Below, piece after piece: positions 1 through 9,901 of a stretch of 64,000 nt of DNA. Source of the stretch: Zygnema cylindricum. Taxonomy: Eukaryota > Streptophyta > Zygnematophyceae > Zygnematales > Zygnemataceae. The notes under the pieces were generated by a model, which was not told where the DNA came from, searched no databases, and worked only from the letters and a program-made list of their open reading frames with translations. The stretch spans positions 248,001-312,000 of the forward strand of contig JBBHKE010002609.1 in assembly GCA_037447655.1 (NCBI GenBank), in the 5' to 3' direction. The position numbers and the translations under genes were made by a program. How positions within the stretch are numbered: position 1 is the first letter of the stretch; the number at the start of each line of letters is the position of its first letter.

Positions 1-1248
1 AATATTTATATTTATAGGCCACCTCTTCCACCTTTGAAAGAAGAGTGAATGGACGCGAAAATTTCGGTGCCAATTTCTTAGAGAGGGCACCCGGTAATGA
101 CGGGTTTGCTATATTAAGGCGAACCTTGTCACCCACGTTGAATATGATATCCTTCCAGTGAGTGTTGGCTTCCGACTTTTGACAGTCCTTTGCAAGCAGG
201 AGTGCCTTCGCCGCCTTTTCCAGATTTTCTTGCAGCTTTTTGGCAAAATCTAGAGCCGCGGGTGTAGGGCAATCCGCTGCCAATAAATTTTGGAAAAGGG
301 CGGGCTATTGTCTATTGAGGGAAATGGCGTAACATTTGTGAACGAGTGCACCGCATTGTTATACGCCACCTTAATTGCTGTCAAATGGTTCACCTAATAT
401 GTTTGGTGTACCGATAAATAAGCCCGCAAAGCCTCCTCCAAAGTTCGATTCACTCTTTCGGTTTGACTATCGGTCTGAGGGCGATAAGCTATGGACATGG
501 CCAACTGCGTTCCTAACAGCTCGAACAAACTTCTCCAAAAGTCGCTCACAAACTTTCAATCACGGTCGCTGACAGTCCTCTTCGGGAGTCCGTGATGGCG
601 GAATATCTCCCGAAAGAATAAGTCTGCCACATCCCCCGCTGTGGTTGTGGTTGTCGTGTGTACGAAATAGGCCATTTTCGTCAAATAATCCACGACGACG
701 AAGATGGAGTCATAGCCTTCTTGGGTCAACGGAAAAGCAACGATGAAGTTTATCGAAATCGCCTCCCAAGGAATATATGGTATCGGAAGGGGTTCTAACA
801 GACCTTGGTGACTCGATTCCGATTTACTTCTGTTACATGAGTCACACTTCCGGACATACTCCGCAATGTCCCGAGTCATTTTCGCCCAAAAATAGGCCTC
901 AGCGACATGTACAATTGTTTTATCCCGCCCGAAATGTCCATTGAGCGGCTCATCATGACTCATTTTAAGTATCGAGTTACGTAACCCTTGGTTTGTCGGG
1001 AGGTAAAGTCTAGTTGTCTGACTTGGTCTGTACGGCCACATACCATTGGCTGTTCGAACTAATACCTTACGTTTTACTAGCTCCTTGATTTCCTCGTCTT
1101 CGTCGTATGCGGCCTTAATCCTACTTAACCACTCGTCGTCTACTTGTACCATACTAGTCACTGCGCTGAGTTCCAGATCCTGCTCTTTGTCCGACGCTGC
1201 GGTGTTTTTTTTCATAGCGTTTACGTTTCCCTCCTGCGATGCTTGCAA
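1..1248 (-). pseudogene. integrase of gypsy A, continues beyond window
   Basis: The 556-1248 piece contains an HHCC zinc-binding region ending in CDSC, then the DDE core. The first acidic position reads ISINFIVAFP, where the family has Asp after the hydrophobic pair, so that catalytic Asp is Asn. The second Asp is in TVSDRD. The remainder of the core and the C-terminal part continue in other frames to position 1, with VGDKVRL and KLAPKFSRPF strings that correspond to the GPY/F module of Ty3 integrases. No chromodomain is visible before the window edge. Confidence 0.88.
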
Positions 1249-1470
1249 TTAGTGCTCCGTCACTGACACAACTACTCCGGGTTTTCTCGACAGCGCATCT
1301 GCCGGGTTCGTCTTGCCTGGTCTATACTCAATAGCTAGTTCCGGCCCGAAGGTCTGAAAAAACGTCATCCATCGCACCTATTTCTTTGACAACTTCGGCT
1401 GTGTCTGGAGATACTGTAGGGAGTGGTGATCGGTGATGATCGTGATCCGCTTCCCTTGAACGTAACATTT

Positions 1471-2900
1471 TCAAACTTCCAGTGCATTAATAATGGCGAT
1501 TGTCTCTTTTTCATGAGTGGCCCAATTAAGCTCTGCTGCCTTTAGTTTCCGACAGTCGTAGGCAATGGGTTGAAGGCCTTTTCCTTGATCTTGCATAAGG
1601 ATCACTCCAATAGCCGTATCGCTAGCGTCGATGATTATCGTCCAAGGCAATTCCAGGTCGAGGACAACTAACACACGGGCAGTAACGAATCGCTTCTTTA
1701 GCGTGTCAAAGGCTGCCCCTTGCGTTATTTTCCACTCATAGGGCACGTCATTCTTAAGTAATTCTGTGAGTGGTGCATTATTTTTTGCGAAACCTTCAAC
1801 AAAACGGCGATAGTAGGAGCATTATCCAAGAAAGCTCTTTAACTCCGTAATGTTCGTCGGCTGCGGCCACTCCTTCACTGCCCTAGTTTGTTGGGATCCA
1901 CTGTGATTCCATCCTGGCTCACCACATGACCCAAAAACTCAATTTTCTCCTTCAAAAAGTCATATTTACTCCTTTTCGCGTACAACTTGTTCTCCCAAAG
2001 CACTTGTAAGACCGTTCGCAGATGCTCCACATGATCCTCCAACGTCTTGCTATACACAAAGAAGTCGTCCAATAAGACAATTACGAATGCGTCCAATTAT
2101 TGCCGAAAGATGGAATTCATCAAATGCATAAAGGTTGCCGGTGCGTTGGTCAACTCGAACGGCATAACCCGAAATTGGAAATGACCGTACCAAGTTCTAA
2201 ATGCTGTCTTTTCCACATTTTCCTCGGCAATTCTAATTTGGTGATAGCCACTTCGCAGGTCTATCTTCGAAAAATATTTAGCACCTCGTAGTCGATCCAA
2301 CAGTTCGTCTATCCTCGATAAAGGGTACGCATTTTTCACCGTTAACTTGTTTAGCGCTCTGTAATCCACACACATCCGAAAAACTCCATCTTTCTTATTT
2401 AGGAAGAGGACGGGGGCTCCATGCGGTGACTTGCTCGGTTTGATTGCTTCGGCTTCGACCAACTCTGCAAGTTGTTTTTTGAGTTCATCTAATATGGTGT
2501 AGCTCATCTTGTAACTCCGATTTGCCAGGGGTACCGCTTCGAGAACAAACTCAATCTTGTGGTCTACTTCGCGCTTCAGAGGAAAGCCTTCTAGGAGCTT
2601 CGGGGGAAAGACATCAACAAACTCCACGAGAAGTTTTGTCACGACTTCCGTGGCCTCTACGGAAGTCTTTCCCGTGCCGTCACTCTTTTTCGAGTCGAAG
2701 TCGAGGTCCTTTTTACTCCATTCTTCCGGAATCCCCTCCTTCCCTTCCTCCATAGGTTGGACGACCGTCATACCAATTGTTTCCCCCTTCTTGAGTGCCC
2801 TCTTTAACTGTAAGGCCGAAATCAGGCGTCCCTCTTCTGATTCCTTGCCAGCCGCTCCCACCTTTACCTCAAACTCTTTTACACCTTTCCTAACTCTCAT
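1471..2900 (-). pseudogene. reverse transcriptase and RNase H of gypsy A
   Basis: The open piece 2097-2900 holds RT fingers and palm: [24 protein letters not shown], and [13 protein letters not shown] with the first catalytic Asp. After a TAA (near 2096) the same frame continues with VLLDDFFVYS. This is the catalytic double Asp, but the usual YxDD Tyr is Leu. RNase H follows in 1471-1746 with the IIDASDTAIG strand and an intact Glu-containing helix, then another stop. An ITDHHSL motif can be read further down, near 1440. Domain identity is certain. Stops and frameshifts show the copy is dead. Confidence 0.92.
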
Positions 2901-2959
2901 GTCGCCACTTCTCCAATGGATCGTCGGGTTCCACTTTTGCAGCCACGGTTTCCCTAAGA

Positions 2960-3187
2960 TTACTTCATGGTCTCCAGGCGGTAATACATGAAGAGTGTCA
3001 AACCAGTGGAACTTCCCAATTCCGATGCGTAACCTTGGAGTATGCTGAATAGGGAACTTTTGTCGGCCAATTGCACTGACTGACGATGCATTAGCACCAC
3101 GAGAGGAAGTTTCAACTTTTTCACCGTCACCTCGTTGATGAAGTTCCCCGATGCGCGGGAGTCCACTATGAAGCTAGCTGCGCTCAC
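2960..3187 (-). pseudogene. aspartic protease of gypsy A, active site altered
   Basis: A retropepsin-like segment sits between gag and RT. The family active site is D-[ST]-G-A. Here the visible string is IVDSRASG, so the catalytic Asp is kept but the following Gly is Arg, which should abolish activity. The downstream hydrophobic strand and the ILQG-type motif are present, then the frame ends at 2960 and the RT continues in a different frame. Confidence 0.8.
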
Positions 3188-3193
3188 TCCGAT

Positions 3194-4187
3194 TCAACCT
3201 TGAAATATTAATGGATCTCCTCCCTCACATGCTAACCTCATGACGTTAAGCTTGCCTTTCTTAAAGACTTCTCCATTTTGGGCATTCTTGGGCCATATGA
3301 TGTGGGGAACCGCAGTGGAAGCATAAGCCGTTTTCCTTCCTCCGTTGGAGCTCCTCGGGGGACAAGTCATAAGTCTTGGCTTTGATAACTTTCTTCTTCT
3401 TCCGAAGCACGTTGACCACCTCCTTATCCTCATCGATTGCTATGAGCTCCATAGGGGTTGGACCATCGTCTCGTCGAACTCCTCCGCCGCTGCCCGACCC
3501 ATAATAATAGGGCCTACGTAAGGTGAAGTCCACTGAATCAGTCCTTTCCGCAAACTGAATAATGGCCGATAGATTAGGAGTCGTACTTTCTCGAGCAAGC
3601 CATTGCTCCACATCCCTATGAATTGATGCTTTAAGCCCCTTAACACAACGATCCACGGCTTCGTCCTCCGTCATTTAGGGTATTTCAACTTTGCACAACA
3701 ACAACCACTGCGTGTACTCCAACACCAAGGTACGTTGCTTCAAAACCTCAATATTATCCCTTGCATCCTTAACTGTGTTAACGGGTTGCCAAGAGTCACG
3801 GATAAGTTGATTAAAAAGAGTCCAAACAGTCGATATTTCATCGTTTTCAACCATTCTCCTCCACCATGCTCGCGCTGCCCCTTTTAAAAGACCACTCGCG
3901 TAATGAATCTTCTCACGATCCGACTGGCTAGGGAAATTCTCGAGGTAATTCGCAATGGAGAATAGCCACGAATCAAGGTTCTTGTGCCTAGACGGGTCAA
4001 ACTCATCAAGAAGTCTGAACTTCGGTCTCCTTTAGTCTCTCTCCATGTCTCCATGAGGTCGTTCACCAAGACGAGATTCTAAGGTTGCGACGATGTTTCT
4101 CAATTGAGCATTCTGTAATCTGACGTTTTCCAACTCCCGATGAACTTGCGCTAACATTTCCGTGGAAGATACGCCGTGTTCTCCCAT
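3194..4187 (-). pseudogene. gag (capsid-nucleocapsid) of gypsy A
   Basis: The frame opens with an ATG at 4187, 34 bases inside the LTR border. After about 50 residues with heptad character (a likely coiled coil) it meets a stop near 4070. The capsid homology continues in another frame, with a typical retrotransposon capsid stretch around 3700-4060 (a segment ending in ARAWWRRMVE). A third open piece, 3261-3674, ends in one CCHC zinc knuckle (CFHCGSPHHMAQEC, about 3280-3325). The order capsid then knuckle then protease is normal for Ty3/gypsy. At least two stops make it a pseudogene. Confidence 0.85.
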
Positions 4188-4208
4188 GTTTTCGAGTCAC
4201 GAGGGATT

Positions 4209-4221
4209 GGATCCGATACCA
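4209..4221 (-). other. Primer binding site of gypsy A
   Basis: One base inside the LTR the minus strand reads TGGTATCGGATCC, which resembles the initiator-tRNA-Met primer site (TGGTATCAGAGCC) used by many plant LTR elements. It fixes the inner boundary of the LTR. Confidence 0.75.
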
Positions 4222-4222
4222 C

Positions 4223-4651
4223 TGTTAAGGGACAAAATAAAAACCCACCACACACTATAATTTACAGCAGAAAGACTCCAAGGATCTCCGCGTAGCAACA
4301 CTAAGAGCACACAACAATCACAGAAAGGTCAAGCTTTATTAATCGGAAGGAATATTACAAGTTGAAAGCTCGCTGCGAAGGTCTACTCAAAGAGTCTACC
4401 CCTTGACTAGGTCTACTTTTCTATTTAAACTATCCTTCCGCTAGTCAACCCAGTACTATACACATGTACACGTGGACTTCACGGTCCACCGAGATCTATC
4501 CAAACTATCGTTCTAGAACTATGCAGTTCAATCTACATTCTGCGGCGTTGCTATGCCACATTACTAAGTATTTGCGTTGCTCTGCTGCGCTACCTTGGCG
4601 CTGCAGCTACGCTGCTTTGGAACCGCAACAACAGCAACCTCGCCTCTAACA
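4223..4651 (-). repeat. 5' LTR of gypsy A (429 bp)
   Basis: The interval starts TGTTA and ends TAACA, a 5-bp terminal inverted repeat, and lies directly upstream (minus sense) of the primer binding site. On the minus strand a TTTAAATA-type TATA box is visible near 4425-4437 and an AATAAA polyadenylation signal near 4334-4339, in the order expected for U3-R-U5. The 3' LTR is outside the window, so identity between LTRs cannot be judged. Confidence 0.85.
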
Positions 4652-4689
4652 ATATTGTACACTTTTCTGTAATCATGTTACAATTACGC

Positions 4690-5776
4690 ATTCCCCCCGC
4701 GAGCTGGTTGAGACGGATGGGTTTGTACGTAACGGCCTGCTCCAAATCCGAGGCCTAAGACAAATGAGAGGGATTCAGAGTCCATGACTCAACCTAAAAG
4801 GATGTTGTGCTGTCGTTTTGTGAAACCGTAGACAGCCGTAGTGTTGGGAAGGAAATGCAAGGTGTTCCCGTTCTCTGGTTCTAAGCTCATCTTGGCCGCT
4901 TGTCTGAATATTTCTGCGTAAGCCGAGCACATCACCGCAGAAAGCGTGAGGGTGTGGATAAGACACTAGAGTGAGGAGAACTTTGAGTGGTTTACCCAAG
5001 ACGTTAATTTTGTAATTCGGTGAGTGATCAGGTTGAAGATATGTTTGGAATTTATGAAAAGGCAGAAGTGAGGTTTGAATATCTGTAAAAGGGGGTATGA
5101 CAAAAATATTTCCTTATCTAAGGCGACCAATATCAATCAAGTTGGTCTATTTAGATCGGACCCGATGAGCTAATGACCCGTGACGAGAGGCATCATTGAT
5201 AAGAGGAGGACTAATTAATGCTTCTATCCGCTTGTAATCAGCTAACACTCTAGGTCGAGGATCATTATAGGCTACCACGTTTTCCAAAATACATCCCAAT
5301 GGTCAATCTAATGATTACAAAAAATGCATGATACAAAGTAATTCAAACAATAATTTAGTGCGAGGATTAGCTAAACCGAGACCTTTTCTTGCTTATGCCA
5401 TTCCCTAACACTCCCAATTAGCAAAGAGAAGATCAATTGGTTCCACATCGGGAAGGTGTTGATTGCATGTCAAACAAATATCTTGCGGTAAGGCTGTATG
5501 CATGTGAGCAAAGGTATATTTGGGGAAAAGATGTGGATATTGTCTGTGTAAAAGATTACAGTGATGTGTATGGGCTTTCCGAGCTAAAGGGTCAATGTCA
5601 ACTGAGTCATAAGCTTGATAAGTAATCCGTTGCGAAGGCATGAGAGTAGAGTGGTATCTATTTTGTCGTGCATGAGAGACTAGAAAGAGCGAACATGCAT
5701 CCCAACCAGCAAAGTCATGCTCCAAACATATATACAAACGAAAATGAATGAGATGGTCAAAATGTATATACAACAT
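4690..5776 (-). pseudogene. Broken open region, family shared with gypsy C upstream of RT
   Basis: Minus-strand translation from 5776 to 4690 gives about 360 coding-like residues interrupted by a few stops. The longest pieces are 5405-5776 and 4775-4999. Visible are a His/Cys-rich stretch (YPHLFPKYTFAHMHTALPQD followed by ICLTCNQHL) and a C-terminal REHL motif. The last 300 bp are homologous to 11,620-11,860, which lies just upstream of the RT of gypsy C; both end in a run of 6-11 G. So this is probably a remnant of another gypsy-C family copy. I do not recognise the protein family. The G run could be a polypurine tract, or just a conserved glycine-coding run. Confidence 0.5.
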
Positions 5777-5790
5777 GCAAAAGAATAAAC
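5640..5790. repeat. Direct repeat copy 1 (about 130 bp)
   Basis: The segment beginning GTGCATGAGAGAC and ending near the CAAAAGAATAAA string recurs in the same orientation at 6913-7055 with roughly 90 percent identity by eye. The copies flank the N gap. They may be remnants of LTRs or of tandemly arranged element ends. Confidence 0.75.
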
Positions 5791-5844
5791 TACGTACAAG
5801 CGAGAAAGATCAGAGAGTACGTGCTGTTTTATCTATGGTGAGAT

Positions 5845-5854
5845 NNNNNNNNNN
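5845..5854. other. Assembly gap (10 N)
   Basis: Ten consecutive N. Sequence on both sides is repeat-derived, so the true gap size and collinearity are uncertain. Confidence 1.
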
Positions 5855-6660
5855 ATCCCTCCCAAAAATGGGAACCTGCCACCTAATATGCTTTGCATGC
5901 TGTCTTTTACAACCGGCGGATAACCGGTTGTAAGAATCATCAAGGTATGTACATTTCATCTGATCCGCATCCGATCAAACAAATCCGGATCGCATCGAAG
6001 ATGATTCAGAAAAAAGTCTGAATCTTAAAGATCGAAAACCTGTTCTTAAAAGAGAACCGCCTCCTCATTTAAAGAAGGAGGGAAAGCTTCCGGACTTGGC
6101 CGAAGCCATGTGGATTAAAAACAAGGTAAAATATTAGGAGAAAAAAATTCGTATGCTAACTAGCATCTATCAATAGCTAACAAGAGGAAAAGAAATAATG
6201 GGCAATCGCTGGCAAGGAGGAAGCAAGAAATTTACTCCTCCGCCAAGAGAAAATTCTTGTCCAAAAGCTAGAAATTCTAAGTCTGAAAAAAGACTTAGTA
6301 GAAGCTACGCTAGGCCTAAACAAACTAGCCTACGCCTAGTCTACTTTACATGTATGGAACTACTAAGAATGTTGGCCAATAGGCGGCCAACATTTTCTGT
6401 CGTACGTTTCGTATAATCCACCGTCCAAGGGTAAAAACCCTCCCTAACTACATGTACGCACGAACCTATATGGGTTCCCGACTTAAATATATAATGGTAC
6501 ATAGAAGCGTTGATGGTACTACCGGATATTGCGCTGCATCGCCAAACGATACGTTACGTATGTACTCAAAAATTGTGTACCTACGCACGAAATGAAACAA
6601 TAGTACGCACGCAATTAGTACATATACAAATAGGTGTGTACGCCAATTGCGTACACGTCA
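5855..6660. other. Intergenic, no gene recognised
   Basis: No conserved protein, RNA gene or clear repeat boundary was recognised. The segment is rich in GTACG and TACGTA strings and may be part of an LTR or untranslated region of a gypsy element. Short open frames lack recognisable motifs. Confidence 0.5.
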
Positions 6661-6669
6661 AAGATAAGT

Positions 6670-6905
6670 GAACCGAGGTGCCTTTGCACGTGCGAAAAGA
6701 AAATCATGCATGCGCGGAAAAATTATTGTGCGTGCGTGTATCATTTCGTTTGAGGGTGTTGAATATTGCGTGCACCTGCACAATATCGTGCGTGCGTGCG
6801 AAATATCATGCACGCATGGAAAATAACGCTTGCGCGTGCACAATATCATGCGTGCGTGCGCAATACATCATGCGCGCATGCAAAATATCATGCATGCGCG
6901 CGACC
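6670..6905. repeat. Tandem repeat with CATGCGTGCGTGCG core
   Basis: Imperfect units of about 28-30 bp combine an AATATCATG portion with alternating purine-pyrimidine runs such as TGCGTGCGTGCG and GCATGCGCGCG. Open frames on both strands here are artefacts of the periodicity. Confidence 0.8.
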
Positions 6906-6912
6906 GACACCA

Positions 6913-7055
6913 TGCGGCATAACAGTTGTCGTGCATGAGAGACAAGCAAAAGCAAACATGCATCCCAACCAGCAAAGTCATGCTCCATACATATATACAA
7001 ACGAAAATGAATGAGAAGGGGAAAATGTATATACAACACGCAAAAGAATAAAGGT
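6913..7055. repeat. Direct repeat copy 2 (about 130 bp)
   Basis: Second copy of the 5640-5790 segment, same orientation, immediately downstream (minus sense) of the end of gypsy C. Confidence 0.75.
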
Positions 7056-7129
7056 GAAGATGACCAAAGGAATAAAAGGGAAGAATACTCCCCTAGCGTG
7101 AAATGACCCCTATAATTCCCCCCCCCGAA

Positions 7130-7526
7130 CTCCTTAGCCTGCAGAGGAGTTGGTCAAAACCGCTGGCAGCTCACGATAGCCATGGCAAAACTATTAGCCA
7201 GCTCGTACAGCTGTCAATGGAGGAACTAAGCACTCCATGTGGAACCCTTGGTTACAATGGTCGCACAAGAGCATGGAAGTCTCGCCGTCTGCTCGCCTGC
7301 AAATGGTACATTTCGTCGCCTTTGTGATTGGCATCCTCATCGGATCCATATCCTGTGACAAATCCGATAAGTAACAAGGTGCACAGTTCTTCGAATGCTC
7401 TCGAATTATCCTTGTATCCGCACCCTGCAAACCCATCATTCCATTAGCATCCATTTCCACCACACGAAGAATGTGTGTTGAAACATCCTTGTCCAAAGTG
7501 TTGAAAGATTGTTGTCGAAGGTACAC
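7130..7526 (-). pseudogene. Integrase C-terminal tail with PHD-type zinc finger
   Basis: The open piece 7194-7526 starts with a linker containing VVEMDANGMMGLQG, an SH3/chromo-like barrel seen after the core in such integrases. It then has a C4-H-C3 PHD pattern: CTIC, then MLLCDHC, then FHMEC, then VPPL. After two stops at 7190-7195 the frame continues with FCHGY, where the family has FCPxC; the last zinc-binding Cys is therefore Tyr. PHD fingers at this position are known from some gypsy elements of green algae and other eukaryotes, where they are thought to read histone tails and steer integration; that role here is inference. The copy is dead. Confidence 0.8.
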
Positions 7527-7529
7527 GTA

Positions 7530-8009
7530 TTATCCGACTTGGTAAGATTTATATTGAGGCTTGTAACTTCCACTTCGCGTGGTGGCAAAGCGCAAAGTAT
7601 CCCGATGTTGGGAAATTTGCAAATTATCAAAAGCCATGGGCATCTCACGAGCGAAAAGCAAAGCACGACGAGTTAGTTCTTCCAAGAATATGGTGTTAGA
7701 CATTAGAGGCAAAGGTAAACTTGTTGCTTTCTTAATATTGCGACCAAGCAAGGGTGCCCGACCGAAGAGAATATAGTACGGGCTGAAAATAGCCAAGCTA
7801 GCTTGTACGGACATCCGGTAGCCCATGTGATATAGCCCAAGGATTCATCCCATACGGAGATGTGTTTCTCGAAACAATGCTTCTGGAGAGCCCGCTTCAA
7901 AGTTTGGACAGCTCGTTGCGCCAATCCATCGACTTGTGGGTGATCACGACTCATCCGACAATGATCAATTAAAGCTTCATCCAACATCTCTTAAAATTCC
8001 CCTCGAAAC
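7530..8009 (-). pseudogene. Integrase core, distal half (gypsy C)
   Basis: This resumes the core after the solo LTR. The first residues after the junction fit the string expected after the second catalytic Asp, then MLDEALIDH and SRDHPQVDGLAQR follow. The family has Glu in DGLAER, so the third catalytic residue is Gln here. The second part (7530-7826) holds SPYYILFGRAP, a typical conserved string of Ty3 integrases. At least one frameshift separates the two parts. Confidence 0.88.
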
Positions 8010-9122
8010 TGTTGAAAAGTGATATTTTGTATTCTACCTTTTTGAGTCTTGCTGTTCTCATACTAGTCGTAGTCACTGGGAATTGACAGGGAGCCATGGC
8101 TGCGTTAGACAGATAAGGAGATTGACAGAAGACAAAGCTCCTGCAAAAGTTGTTAACCCACAAGCAGGATTTGATCCTAGAACCTCCGGACGAAGGCTGT
8201 ACGGAATAGGCGTTCGCCTTATCCGTTAAGCCTTAACGAATCGATACATACATGACGTTTGATGACTAAATAAACATGATACAACGACATGTTCTTTTTA
8301 GCGACTTACGGAACGAAACCAAACATGGAACATGTGGTACCGCATGAAATGCAGTACCGCACGAAATAAATGAAACAGACATTTGATTTCGACGGACGAA
8401 ATTAAATGTCGCAATCGACGGCTTGCAAAGCACGAAGAAAATTTAAGCGGTCAACACGGAATGTTGACCGTCGAAATTGAACGCTCAACACGGAAATTTG
8501 ATCGGTGAAATTCAACGGTCAACATTTATTCGGCGCGCCGTCAAATCGAACGGCTGCAATTGATCATCGTGAAAAGAACGGACGACACCCGTGAGTACCG
8601 GTAAGTCGGAACGACTATCTGGGAAAAGTTCGGCGAAATGGGAAGAAATGACACGTGGCATCATCCTATTGGATGCCAGAAGAGAAAAAAGACAGAATGC
8701 CATTGACCTATTTTACCAAGTGGCAGATCGGGAGTGGTGCCAAATATATCGGTACATAAAGTACGGCGGCTGCTGTACTTTGTATGTACATTAGTTAGGG
8801 TACTTCACTTTGATTGGTTTAGAGTTGCTATTAGGAGTTTTTCAAGACTTAGACAAAATTTTGGAAAGTCCTCTCTCCTAGAGGCCATCTGTATAAATAT
8901 GTTGTCTTTGAACAACCATAACTTAATGCTCAGGTGAGCAAATTCAGTGGTTCTTTTTGCAGCGGACTCAGGGGAGTCCACGCTACGCAAGGGTTTAGTC
9001 AGTCAGAGTTTTTGCGTCCCAGGGTGGGAATTATTCTTTGTCAAATCAAAAGTGCATATACTATCATAGTGGCTTCACAAAAGCTGGACATTCTGTGTAC
9101 CAATGTTGGTCAGAGAATTACA
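8010..9122 (+). repeat. Solo LTR, copia-1 family (copy 1), inside integrase of gypsy C
   Basis: The 1113-bp insert begins TG and ends CA and interrupts the integrase frame. Its reverse complement aligns with the insert at 35.39-36.51 kb and with the copia-1 3' LTR, for example around the ACTCTGAC ... GAGCATTAAGTTATGG block (about 8930-9010 here). No internal region is present, so it is a solo LTR produced by recombination or a non-autonomous relative. Joining the two flanks restores the integrase reading frame without leftover bases, so no target duplication is visible. Confidence 0.82.
8160..8250 (-). other. tRNA-like segment inside solo LTR copy 1
   Basis: On the minus strand a D-arm/A-box-like string (TTAACGGATAAGGCG) is followed about 40 bases later by a B-box-like string (GGATCAAATCC). 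Analogous strings occur at the same relative place in the other two LTR copies. The acceptor stem is not well formed, so this is not called a tRNA gene. Confidence 0.4.
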
Positions 9123-9697
9123 TCCGTACCCAGGTCCGTAAGAACCTCCGCCGGAGCTCCATAACGCATGAGAACGTGCTCTTGAAAAGCACTGGTAGTC
9201 AATTTAGCGGTCTTCTGGGGAAGAGCGACCACCTCTACCCATTTGCTAAAATTTTCAATCATTATCATGATGTATTGTTTCCCTTTTTGAGATAAGGGAA
9301 ACGGTCCGGAGAGATCCACGGACCAGCGATAAAACAATCCTCTGATAGGCAATGGCTGTAAGGACACCTGCCGATTAGAGAAAGAGGTGCGTAATCGATT
9401 GCATGTGGCGCATTTGTGGAGAATGCCTGCCACATCCGTTTGCATTCTAGACCACCAATAGCGTGCTTTTACAAGGCTCAATATATGTTTGGTACCGTAG
9501 TGACCGAGCTCAGTATGTATCTGCTCAATCAAGGACAAGCGCTCGGTTGGCCGGGGGACATGCCGATGAATGTTGTCCGCTAGCAATCGATCTAAAGATT
9601 CATTGAGCCACGGATAATTTTTGGCTCGTTTCTTTACTCGGTCTTCTTCCTTGGAGGTAGTACCGGGCCCAAAGGTTTGAGAGGAGATGAAGAGCAT
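9123..9697 (-). pseudogene. Integrase zinc-binding domain and proximal core (gypsy C)
   Basis: Contains the HHCC finger (IHTELGHYG then a CATC pair), WSVDLSGPFP with the first catalytic Asp, and VLTDLGTD with the second. The frame is open until the solo LTR begins at 9122. Upstream there is a short linker to RNase H with stops. Assignment is secure from motif order. Confidence 0.9.
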
Positions 9698-9901
9698 TAA
9701 TGGGCCGTCACGCCACGAATCTTTGGCTGGCCGTGGGTGAGGAGAAAAAGAGAGACACTAAGTGATATAGGAACCAGCCGACATGGCCGGTACCTCGTCC
9801 TCGTCAAAATCTTGCAGGACATCGTTATCAGTGGTCCGAGGTAGTGGATTCCGGGAAATCCTGTCGGCGTTCAAGCTTAACAAACTGGGCCGATGGATGA
9901 T

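Larger units (their letters stand above)
1..4651 (-). mobile_element. Ty3/gypsy LTR retrotransposon A, decayed, 3' end off-window
   Basis: Reading the minus strand from 4651 down, the order is LTR, primer binding site, gag with zinc knuckle, aspartic protease, reverse transcriptase, RNase H, integrase. That protease-RT-RNase H-integrase order defines Ty3/gypsy (Metaviridae-type) elements. The coding region is broken by stops and frameshifts in nearly every domain, so the copy cannot be autonomous. The integrase C-terminal region runs into window position 1, so the 3' LTR lies outside. The 5 bases next to the 5' LTR (ATATT, 4652-4656) would be the target duplication, but the partner copy is off-window. 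It abuts a broken copy of another gypsy-family region (4690-5776), so it probably inserted into older repeat DNA. Confidence 0.93.

Noticed and set aside
375-572. 65-codon plus-strand frame near the window start
   Set aside because: Antisense shadow of the gypsy A integrase.
6670-6905. Possible CRISPR-like array
   Set aside because: Units are adjacent without distinct spacers, the host is a eukaryote, and repeats are imperfect.
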